Position numbers and translations under genes: made by a program. Shown here piece by piece: positions 55,469 through 64,000 of a stretch of 64,000 bases of DNA; within the stretch, counting starts at the first letter, position 1; every line of letters starts with the position of its first letter. The stretch is from an uncultured Verrucomicrobiota bacterium (lineage in GTDB: Bacteria; Verrucomicrobiota; Kiritimatiellia; CAIQIC01; Lenti-01): the NCBI GenBank assembly GCA_937860055.1, contig CALMBO010000027.1:399838-463837 (forward strand), in the 5' to 3' direction. Under the pieces are notes generated by a model. The model was not told the origin of the DNA and did no database searches. It saw only the letters and a list, made by a program, of their open reading frames with translations.

Positions 55469-55647
55469 GAGGATTTCTTTTGAATTTTGCGGGATTTCCA
55501 CACGGAAATAACCCGTGGATTTTTCGAAGATGCCGCTTTGCGGACGACCCGAGCAGGACTTGTGTCCGCGAGTGGTCGGCCTCGAAGCGGCAGAACAAAA
55601 AAGACGCGGGTTGGTTTCCGTGCCGGCAAAATCCGAAAGAAATCCTC
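55469..55647. repeat. ~180-bp imperfect palindrome
   Basis: The outer arms (55469-55515 and 55607-55647) are inverted copies: both read GAGGATTTCTTT inward, then ATTTTGC, then CACGGAAA and ACCCG, with a few mismatches and a small insertion. Inner parts pair as well (CGACCCGAGC at about 55545 with GCGAGTGGTCG at about 55568; CCGCTT with AAGCGG). As a result both strands translate to similar peptides (FPHGNNP and CRHGNQP). It looks like a miniature palindromic mobile element or a large extragenic hairpin, not a gene. Confidence 0.8.
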
Positions 55648-55668
55648 TTCTTCTCTTTCCCCCTGCGT

Positions 55669-56718
55669 TCACCCCATCGACCGATCCTGCGCGCCCGCCA
55701 GCATCCCGCACGCGGCGTGGATGTCCTGCCCGCCGCTGTACCGCCGCGCCACCGGCATCCCCAGATGCTTCCGCAACGCATCGCGGAACGCCTCCAGCTC
55801 TTCCGGCGAAGGCGGCCGAAACCGCCCCGTGGCATCGTTCACGTCGATCAGGTCCAGCGTGATCGGCATTCCGCGCACCAGCTCCGCCAGCTGGATGGCG
55901 TCTTCTTCCCGCGTATTGAATCCCGAAATCATCGTCCACGCCAGCGTCACCCGCCGGCCCGAGGCCGCATGGTATTCCCGGATCGCCGCCATCAGTTCCG
56001 GCAGCGGATGCGCCTCCTCCACCGGCATCACCTCCCGCCGACGCGCCGGATCCGCGCTCGTCAGCGACACCACTAGGCGGAACGGCAGCTTCTCCGCCGC
56101 GAACCGCCGGATGCCCGGCGCCACCCCCGCCGTGGAAAGGCTGATGGCCTTGGCCGAAATCGCCATGCCGCAGGGCTCGCTCAGGATCCGCGCCGCGCGG
56201 ACCACGGCTTCATAATTCAGCAGGGGCTCGCCCATCCCCATGAACACCACCCCGCGCACCGGCAGCGGCGAATCCGCCTGGATGCGAATCACCTGGTCCA
56301 CCATCTCCCACGTTTCCAGGTTCCGGACGAACCCCATCCTCCCCGTCGCGCAGAAGCCGCACCCCATCGCGCACCCCACCTGCGAACTCACGCACACGAT
56401 GGCCTTCTCTTCTCCCGCCCGGTGCACCAACGGAATCCGCACCGCCTCGAACGGTTCCGGTCCATCGCCCCGGAACAGATATTTCGCGAACCCGTCCTTC
56501 GCCGAAACCTTCCGGTCCATCTGGACCAGCTTCGGCAGCCGGACCGCCCGCCGGACGGACTCCAGCAGCTTGCCGGAAACTTCAGGCAGGCTTTCCGGAA
56601 TCCCGTCGCGCCGGATCGCCGCCGCCTGCAGCCGCCGCGCCAGCCGCAGCGACACCCCCAGCGGCGCCAGCGCCGCAAGCAGGTCCAGGGCGGTCCCGTT
56701 CTTGAGCAGAATCGGCAT
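55669..56718 (-). CDS. rlmN: RlmN-family radical SAM methyltransferase
   Basis: 349 residues from the ATG at 56718. Radical SAM cluster motif SSQVGCAMGCGFCATGRMGF, preceded by the conserved Cys of IVCVSSQ, then VVFMGMGEPLLNYEAV, ISLSTAGVAPGI and the second catalytic Cys in HAACGML near the C-terminus. Both cysteines of the RlmN/Cfr mechanism are thus present. It should methylate C2 of A2503 in 23S rRNA and A37 of some tRNAs. The sequence is shorter than E. coli RlmN (384) and somewhat divergent, so a paralogue with another target is possible. Confidence 0.88.
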   Translation of the reverse strand: MPILLKNGTALDLLAALAPLGVSLRLARRLQAAAIRRDGIPESLPEVSGKLLESVRRAVRLPKLVQMDRKVSAKDGFAKYLFRGDGPEPFEAVRIPLVHRAGEEKAIVCVSSQVGCAMGCGFCATGRMGFVRNLETWEMVDQVIRIQADSPLPVRGVVFMGMGEPLLNYEAVVRAARILSEPCGMAISAKAISLSTAGVAPGIRRFAAEKLPFRLVVSLTSADPARRREVMPVEEAHPLPELMAAIREYHAASGRRVTLAWTMISGFNTREEDAIQLAELVRGMPITLDLIDVNDATGRFRPPSPEELEAFRDALRKHLGMPVARRYSGGQDIHAACGMLAGAQDRSMG

Positions 56719-57218
56719 ACTGGCTCGGCATCCTACGCCCCGCCCGCCCCCCGCGCCAGCCCCTTCCGAACAAGGCAACCTTCTACGGCCACATCAGGCG
56801 CCGCATGCCCCCCCCGCCCCCAACAGCCCCCAAAAACAGCCCTAAGACAAGCCGCGCGCCCCCACCCGAAGCCCGAAGAGCACAGGCCAACTAATCCAGC
56901 GTAGCCGCGTTTCAACACCGCGCAAGGGGAAAAGCCGTCCCGCGCATCGTGGTGTGAATTCTCTGAGCCGTGGAGATCCGTTGCTGGCTTCGATGACATG
57001 ACCGCGTCGATAATCCCAAGTCAACGGATGGGAGCAAACGAAGCCCAAGGGAGCCAGATGCACAAGGCAAGTTTAGTGCAAAACCAAGTGCTATACAGGC
57101 CAAACCTACATTTGGTCGTTCTGGCCCGGGGGCTGGCTCCGATTTCAACCTACAAACCTGCCGTGCGATCGTCAATAGAGCGGGTTCCTTTTTATTGTAG
57201 CCGTTATTTGGAGAGGTT
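56719..57218. other. Gene-free region with an AT-richer, unexplained segment
   Basis: Apart from a putative rlmN promoter (minus strand CTGGCG 56759-56754, 18 bases, TAGGAT 56735-56730, 11 bases before the ATG) no feature was recognised. From about 56880 to 57215 the base composition is visibly less GC-rich than the genes around it. Open frames here lack ribosome-binding sites and recognisable products. Confidence 0.5.
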
Positions 57219-57273
57219 GTAGGCCCGGTCCCCTGACCGGGCGGGCTTTCGCCGGGTGAGGGCACCCGGCCTA
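57219..57273. repeat. Double-hairpin intergenic repeat, copy 2
   Basis: First stem GCCCGGTC/GACCGGGC around CCCT (57223-57242), identical to copy 1; second stem GCCGGGTG/CACCCGGC around AGGG (57251-57270). GTAG and CTAC pair at the outer ends. The second stem differs from copy 1 by a paired change (G-C for C-G), so the hairpin itself seems conserved. Confidence 0.8.
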
Positions 57274-57336
57274 CATCGCGATCAGACGGCTATGGAAAAA
57301 CTGAAAATGCCCTAGGCAACTCTCGAAGACTCGAGT

Positions 57337-57410
57337 TGGAGCGGGTGATGGGAATCGAACCCACGTGACCAGCTTGGAAGGCTGGGGCTCTACCATTGAG
57401 CTACACCCGC
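57337..57410 (-). tRNA. tRNA-Gly (anticodon UCC)
   Basis: Minus strand: GCGGGTG acceptor arm (57410-57404) pairs with CACCCGC (57347-57341), followed by U and an encoded CCA (57339-57337). The anticodon arm CCAGCCTTCCAAGCTGG reads UCC, and the T-arm has GGTTCGATTCCC. Confidence 0.97.
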
Positions 57411-57543
57411 ACAATCGAGGGCGCATTGTGGTGGAAAGCGTGCCGCGGGGTCAAGTCCGGCTTTCGCCCCCCTGTAACCATCCCGGTCCTCCCCGCGACT
57501 GTCGGGAGTGAAGGGTGAAACCCCACCCAAGGGAGAAGCCAAA

Positions 57544-57864
57544 ATGAAAACAAACGCTTTCCAAGGCAAACTGATGGCCCTTGCCGCCATCGCCGCGCTG
57601 GCCGCCCCGCTGGCGGCTTCCGCGCACCCCCCGCGCCATCCCGGCGGGGGTCCCGGAAGAGACCGGTTCGAACCTCAACCCCAGGCCATCCGATGCTATC
57701 GGTGGCATTCGCCGCGGCCGTGTGCCGAACCGATGGTGTTCGTCTCCGCTCCCGCCCCGGCCACGCCCTGGGTCTATTATTACGCCCCTCCCTCTCCGCC
57801 ACCTCCTCCGCCGCCCCCCCCGCGCCATCCCCATCCCGAGTTCAGCATCGTCTTCCACTTCTAA
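57544..57864 (+). CDS. Small exported Pro/His-rich protein
   Basis: 106 residues from the ATG at 57544 with GGGAGAAGCC before it. A clear signal peptide (LMALAAIAALAAPLAASA) leads to a mature part rich in Pro, His and Arg: HPPRHPGGGPGRD, then YYYAPPSPPPPPPPPPRHPHPEF and an aromatic end. Family unknown. It lies directly upstream of the ECF sigma cluster in the same direction and could be part of the same stress or metal response; the His content might bind metal (inference). Confidence 0.7.
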   Translation: MKTNAFQGKLMALAAIAALAAPLAASAHPPRHPGGGPGRDRFEPQPQAIRCYRWHSPRPCAEPMVFVSAPAPATPWVYYYAPPSPPPPPPPPPRHPHPEFSIVFHF

Positions 57865-57945
57865 GGAATCTTGAACAACTCCGCGTTCTATGAAAATGTA
57901 GCCGCAGGTGCCTGGAACTTCTCCAGTCTCCTGCAAGGCCTTCAA

Positions 57946-58563
57946 ATGACCGAACCCGACATCCGCGTCGACGATGAATCCTTCGTCCTCGAATCGATCC
58001 GCCGCGTCTTGGACGGCGATATCGAAGCCTTTGCCGCGATCGTGAACGCCCACCAGAAACTGATCGCCGCCGACCTCTCGCGCCGCCTCCCCCCGCAGGA
58101 CGTGCAGGAAGTGGCGCAGGACACGTTCGTCCGCGCCTTCCGGTCCCTGCCTTCCTACCGGCGCGAGGCGCCCTTCCGCATCTGGATCCTGCGCATCGCC
58201 CGCCATGCCGCCATGGATTTCTGGCGGAAGAAATATCGCCGCCGCGATCGGCCGTTCTCCGACCTCGACGAGGCCGCCCTCCTCCATGTCGAGGCCTCCC
58301 AGCAGGAACGCCTGGCGGAAAAGAAGGCCGACGAGGAGGCCCGCGAATCCGCCCGGGAATGGCTCCAGGCCGCCCTCCTCCGCCTTTCGCCGGACGACCG
58401 CGCGGTCATCACCCTCGTCGAACTGGAGGAACGCTCCATGGAGGATGCCGCCCGCCGGCTGGGCTGCGGAATCTCCGCCGTCAAGGTGCGCGCCTTCCGC
58501 GCGCGGCGCCGCCTCAAGGCGATTCTCAAGGATCTCCGGCCGGGAAAGGATGAACGAACATGA
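57946..58563 (+). CDS. ECF-type sigma factor
   Basis: 205 residues from the ATG at 57946; a TTG at 57871 with AAGGA before it would add 25 residues. Region 2 is seen in FAAIVNAHQKLIAADLSRRL and DVQEVAQDTFVRAFRSLPSYR, with IWILRIARHAAMDFWRKKYRR following; region 4 has LSPDDRAVITLVELEERSMEDAARRLG and VKVRAFRARRRLK. It directs RNA polymerase to a small stress regulon. The stop overlaps the next gene, which is probably its membrane-bound anti-sigma factor. Confidence 0.9.
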   Translation: MTEPDIRVDDESFVLESIRRVLDGDIEAFAAIVNAHQKLIAADLSRRLPPQDVQEVAQDTFVRAFRSLPSYRREAPFRIWILRIARHAAMDFWRKKYRRRDRPFSDLDEAALLHVEASQQERLAEKKADEEARESAREWLQAALLRLSPDDRAVITLVELEERSMEDAARRLGCGISAVKVRAFRARRRLKAILKDLRPGKDERT

Positions 58564-58898
58564 ACCCCAAAAACCCAGAACTGTGGGACCAGCTCCGGAC
58601 GGCCTACCGCCCGGAAACGCCCGGCCTCGACACGGCATCCATCATGGACGCCATCCGCCGGGAAGCCGCCGCCCATCCCCTCCGCCGCGCCGCGCCGGGC
58701 TTGGCCGGCCCGATTCCCGCGTGGGCCTGCACCGCGGCCGCCGTGCTGGCCATCTTCGCGACCGGCTTCGTCGTGGGCCGTTCCGTGACGATCGCCGACC
58801 AGCATATCAGCGCCGCCTGGCTGCAAAGCGTCCAGCCCGAGGACTTCGCGCAGAGCTTCCTGACCTTCGACGACCCCGCCGACGATTCCAGCCTCTAG
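58560..58898 (+). CDS. Single-span membrane protein, probable anti-sigma factor
   Basis: 112 residues. A short cytoplasmic segment (NPELWDQLRTAYRPETPGLD, MDAIRREAAAHPLRR), one membrane span (about 55-73, AWACTAAAVLAIFATGFVVG) and a small outer tail. No zinc-binding anti-sigma motif is visible, so it is not of the RsrA type. The call rests on topology and its ATGA overlap with the ECF sigma gene, much as CnrY sits with CnrH. Confidence 0.6.
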   Translation: MNPKNPELWDQLRTAYRPETPGLDTASIMDAIRREAAAHPLRRAAPGLAGPIPAWACTAAAVLAIFATGFVVGRSVTIADQHISAAWLQSVQPEDFAQSFLTFDDPADDSSL

Positions 58899-58907
58899 GA
58901 GAATGAC

Positions 58908-59333
58908 ATGAGAAAGACCAAACTGACCCTCCTCCTGCTGGCCGCCATGCTGGCCGGCGTCTGCATCGGCTTCTTCGGCAACAGCGCCATCATCCGCGCA
59001 CGCATCCGCCATTTCTCCCAGATCCCGGAGAACATGCCCGAGCATATCACCCGCAAGCTGGCCGAACGCCTCCAGCTCGATCCCGCCCAGCAGGAACAGG
59101 TCCTGGCCGTCTTCGTCGCCTATGATACCCGCCTCAAGGAAACCCGCGAACAAAGCCGCGCCATGTTCGCTGAACTCCAGCAGGAAATGACCGCCCAGAT
59201 CGACCAGTACCTCACCCCCGCGCAGATCGAGGAGCACAAGAAGCTGCTCGAGGAATTCGACCAGCGGCGACGCGACGACCGGGCCCTCCGCCGCGCCATG
59301 CAGGCCGGCGCCCCCACCAACTCCGGCAAGTAG
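58908..59333 (+). CDS. CpxP/CnrX-like periplasmic sensor or chaperone
   Basis: 141 residues. An N-terminal membrane/signal segment (LTLLLLAAMLAGVCIGFFG) is followed by an all-helical domain with RLQLDPAQQEQVLAVFVAYD and MTAQIDQYLTPAQIEEHKKLLEEFDQRR, the two LTxxQ-like motifs of the Spy/CpxP/ZraP/CnrX group. Known relatives sense metals or misfolded proteins in the periplasm. It starts 9 bases after the likely anti-sigma gene with GGAGAATG in front, completing a sigma/anti-sigma/sensor set. Confidence 0.75.
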   Translation: MRKTKLTLLLLAAMLAGVCIGFFGNSAIIRARIRHFSQIPENMPEHITRKLAERLQLDPAQQEQVLAVFVAYDTRLKETREQSRAMFAELQQEMTAQIDQYLTPAQIEEHKKLLEEFDQRRRDDRALRRAMQAGAPTNSGK

Positions 59334-59336
59334 CGC

Positions 59337-59365
59337 TGGATTTCCGGCCCCGCTCCGCCTATCCT
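59337..59365 (+). promoter_or_regulatory. Promoter of the DUF4380 gene, predicted leaderless
   Basis: TGGATT (59337-59342), 17 bases, TATCCT (59360-59365), then 6 bases to the ATG at 59372. Confidence 0.45.
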
Positions 59366-59371
59366 CGCGGC

Positions 59372-60403
59372 ATGAAAATCCTCTTCCGCCGGCTCTGTGC
59401 CGGATTCTGCCTCCTGGCCCTCCCCGTTTTCGCCGAAACACCCCCGGCGGCCGCGCCGCCGCCGGTCGCCCCCATTCTCGCCGCCGATTTCCTCGGCTGG
59501 ACCAACGCCTACCGCCTGCAGAACGACCGCGTCGAGGCCGTGCTGGTCCCCGCCATCGGGCGCCTGGTCCATTTCGCCCCCCTCCAAGGCTTCAGCCTCT
59601 TCCGCCTCGAAGCCTCCATGCACGGGAAGACGCCGGCTGAAGGCGAAAACTTTTTCAACATCGGCGGCGACTGGTTCTGGCCCGTCTCGCAGGCCCGCTG
59701 GGCTTCGTTCTCCGCCGACGGCAAGGATTGGCCGCCCCCCGACTCCCTGGCCGACCTGCCCTGGGACTGTTCCGCGTGGACCGATGCGGATGGCGCGCAA
59801 TGCGTGCAGTTCACCCGCGAATACGGCGCCCCTCTCCACATCCTGGCCTCGCGCCTGTTCCGCCTCGAATCCGGCGCCTCCGAGCTGGTGGTCCGCCAGC
59901 ACATCGAGCGCACCGCTCCTTCCGACATTCCCGTTGTCCTCTGGAACATCAGCCAGATCGCCCAGGCCGAGCAGATCGTCCTGCCCGTCGAAAAGAAGTC
60001 CAGGTTCCGCGGCGGCCTGAAGGCCCTCATGGGGCGCCTTCCCTCGCGCAAGCATCTGGTCCGTTGCGGCGATGCCGCCGTCTACCGCGTCTCCCCCGGC
60101 GCCGAAACCAAGCTGGGCTCCGACTCCCCGAAAGGCTGGATCGCCGCCGCGCGATCCACCAACATCCTCTTCGAAACCATCGCCAACACCGCCGACGGCG
60201 CCTATCCCGATGGCGGTTCCGTCGTCGAGGTCTACTCCAACCAGGGCCTCGGCTACTCCGAAATCGAAACCCTCAGCCCCGAACTCGATCTGGAACCCGG
60301 CACCGTCCTCGAGAACACCCTCCGCATCGGCTTTTCCTCCACCAGCCGCCCGCTCGACGCCTGCCCCCTGGCCGACGCCGTCCGGGCCCTTGCCGCCCCC
60401 TGA
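59372..60403 (+). CDS. Exported DUF4380-like protein
   Basis: 343 residues with a signal peptide (FRRLCAGFCLLALPVFA) and a Pro/Ala spacer. The domain begins YRLQNDRVEAVLVPAIGRLVHF, continues NFFNIGGDWFWPVSQARW, and has the beta-rich look of a galactose-mutarotase-like sugar-binding fold, as in DUF4380 proteins. A role in binding or modifying a carbohydrate in the periplasm is possible but not shown. It has its own promoter and is the first gene after the ECF cluster. Confidence 0.7.
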   Translation: MKILFRRLCAGFCLLALPVFAETPPAAAPPPVAPILAADFLGWTNAYRLQNDRVEAVLVPAIGRLVHFAPLQGFSLFRLEASMHGKTPAEGENFFNIGGDWFWPVSQARWASFSADGKDWPPPDSLADLPWDCSAWTDADGAQCVQFTREYGAPLHILASRLFRLESGASELVVRQHIERTAPSDIPVVLWNISQIAQAEQIVLPVEKKSRFRGGLKALMGRLPSRKHLVRCGDAAVYRVSPGAETKLGSDSPKGWIAAARSTNILFETIANTADGAYPDGGSVVEVYSNQGLGYSEIETLSPELDLEPGTVLENTLRIGFSSTSRPLDACPLADAVRALAAP

Positions 60404-60471
60404 AATCCACGCTCTGGCGCGGGAAGGCGCCTCCCGGGCGGCCAGGCGACACTCCCGCCGGATTTGGCCCC

Positions 60472-60501
60472 TTGATTCCCTCCGTCCTCCCATGCTATAG
60501 C
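60472..60501 (+). promoter_or_regulatory. Possible promoter of the UPF0316 gene
   Basis: TTGATT (60472-60477), 17-18 bases, CTATAGC (60495-60501), then 10 bases to the ATG at 60512. No Shine-Dalgarno sequence. Confidence 0.45.
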
Positions 60502-60511
60502 CCCCGGAACC

Positions 60512-61066
60512 ATGCATCTCGTCCTTCCATTTCTTCTCATCGTCGCCGCCCGCATCGCCGACGTCAGCATGGGCACCCTCCGCGTCGCCTTCATCGCCCG
60601 CGGCCGGAAGTATCTCGCCGCCGCCTGCGGCTTCGTCGAGGTTTTCATCTGGATCTGCGTCGTCTCCCGCGTCCTCTCCGGCGACCGGCAGATTCTGACC
60701 TACGTCGCCTATGCCACCGGGTTCGCCTGCGGCACCCTCGTCGGCATGCTCATCGAGGAACAGCTCGCCGTCGGCTGGTCCCTCGTCCGCGTCATCACCA
60801 ACAGGCCCGTCGACGATTTCATGCAGAAACTTTCCGCCGCCGGATTCGGCGTCACCCAGCAGGACGCCCGGGGCGCGCGCGGCCCCGTCCAGGTCCTGGT
60901 CACCCTCATGCCCCGCAAGCGGCTGACCGATTTCCAGCCGCTGCTCCGGGACTTCGACCCGAACGCCTTCTACACCATCGAAGACGTCCGCCACGCCCGG
61001 GACATCCCCCTGGCCTATTCCGCCACCGCCTCCACCGGCGCCGGCAAGGCCCGCATGCCCGTCTGA
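60512..61066 (+). CDS. UPF0316 (DUF5698/DUF2179) membrane protein
   Basis: 184 residues. Three membrane spans (about 3-75) contain RIADVSMGTLRVAFIARGRKYLAAACGFVEVFIW and YVAYATGFACGTLVGMLIEEQLA, the UPF0316 hallmark. A soluble C-terminal DUF2179-like domain (about 90-165) follows with VRVITNRP and FYTIEDVRHA. DUF2179 domains are thought to bind small ligands, possibly nucleotides; the function of the family is unknown. Convergent to nrpR, 21 bases apart. Confidence 0.85.
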   Translation: MHLVLPFLLIVAARIADVSMGTLRVAFIARGRKYLAAACGFVEVFIWICVVSRVLSGDRQILTYVAYATGFACGTLVGMLIEEQLAVGWSLVRVITNRPVDDFMQKLSAAGFGVTQQDARGARGPVQVLVTLMPRKRLTDFQPLLRDFDPNAFYTIEDVRHARDIPLAYSATASTGAGKARMPV

Positions 61067-61087
61067 GCGCCTCCCGCCGCCTTCTCC

Positions 61088-63680
<2,593 letters not shown>

Positions 63681-63702
63681 CCCGCCATTCCGTTCAGGCA
63701 GC

Positions 63703-63735
63703 GCCCCGGCCGGTCCCCCGGCCGGGGCCTTTTTG
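63703..63735 (+). terminator. Intrinsic terminator of gdhA
   Basis: GCCCCGGCCGG (63703-63713) pairs with CCGGCCGGGGC (63718-63728) around four bases, followed by CTTTTTG. Confidence 0.9.
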
Positions 63736-63753
63736 TGAATCAACCGGCTTCCC

Positions 63754-63910
63754 ACCCCCCCCACGGGCTTGTCCCCGGCTTTCCTGACCCCCACGGGCTT
63801 GCCCCTGCTTCCCATCCCCCACCGGGCTTGCCCCCGGCCTTCCAGACCCCCACGGGCTTGCCCCCGACCTTCCAGACCCCCACGGGCTTGCCCCGTGGGT
63901 GAATCAGGTC
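63754..63910. repeat. About five tandem ~30-bp units ending in the CCCACGGG hairpin
   Basis: Units begin CCCCCACGGGCTTGCCCC (one has an extra C) and continue with variants of CGGCCTTCCAGA; the last one completes the hairpin CCCACGGG/CCCGTGGG followed by TGAATCAGGTC, exactly as at 5743-5774. This is not a CRISPR array: the units have no unique spacers. Confidence 0.8.
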
Positions 63911-63920
63911 ATCTTCCCTT

Positions 63921-64000
<80 letters not shown>

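Noticed and set aside
55276..55629. Open frames within the 180-bp palindrome
   Set aside because: Both strands give similar peptides because of the palindrome; no start signals or family matches.
56912..57265. 117-codon minus-strand frame in the AT-richer segment
   Set aside because: No ribosome-binding site, no recognised product, and it runs through the double-hairpin repeat.
63754..63910. Possible CRISPR array
   Set aside because: Units are contiguous degenerate ~30-bp repeats without unique spacers, and no cas genes are present.

Overview
The window is 64 kb of GC-rich DNA from a Gram-negative bacterium, most likely of the PVC superphylum. The best taxonomic clue is a 51-residue basic protein (17772-17927, minus) of the family seen in Chlamydiae and Verrucomicrobia. 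LPS genes (hldA, kdsB), lnt, exbBD and a HGD-type Ser/Thr kinase with a zinc ribbon fit. Placement near Verrucomicrobiota/Kiritimatiellota is inference.

Layout. 1-5.7 kb: end of a transketolase, nadA, tRNA-Leu(UAA), uraA, a cation/calcium exchanger, thrC. 5.9-9.1 kb (minus): an ATP-cone/uridine-kinase fusion and rpoD. 9.3-17.6 kb: starch/maltose locus with malE, malF, malG, a DUF456 protein and a secreted GH57 enzyme with tandem CBM25-like modules; no malK is present. 17.8-22 kb: the small basic protein, a GT4 glycosyltransferase, a variant ornithine carbamoyltransferase and a membrane Ser/Thr kinase. 22-36.8 kb (minus): ten tightly packed envelope genes running ftsK, a giant RodZ-like coiled-coil protein, pgsA, exbB, exbD, a TPR protein, a zinc-finger-like protein, a DUF3108 protein, hldA, kdsB. 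36.8-42.3 kb (minus): gap-pgk-tpiA-secG and a peptide-binding lipoprotein. 42.5-56.7 kb: namZ-like DUF1343, msrA, prfB with a programmed frameshift, lnt, a split chromate transporter, an NtrC-type two-component pair, def, a nitroreductase, a phosphohexomutase, murB and rlmN. 57-64 kb: tRNA-Gly(UCC), an ECF sigma / membrane protein / CpxP-like cluster, a DUF4380 protein, a UPF0316 protein, an NrpR-like regulator divergent from gdhA, then repeats and a poly-C end.

Three things stand out across the window. First, at least ten genes have a plausible promoter whose -10 box ends only 6-11 nt before the start codon with no Shine-Dalgarno sequence, so many mRNAs are probably leaderless. Second, intergenic spaces carry several families of palindromic repeats: a TTTTTCCA/TGGAAAAA element, a double hairpin with a compensatory change, a CCCACGGG hairpin, and a 180-bp palindrome. 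Third, the 1615-residue RodZ-like protein carries about nineteen ~64-residue coiled-coil repeats between its DNA-binding-type domain and its membrane segment. All functions are read from sequence motifs and gene context only.
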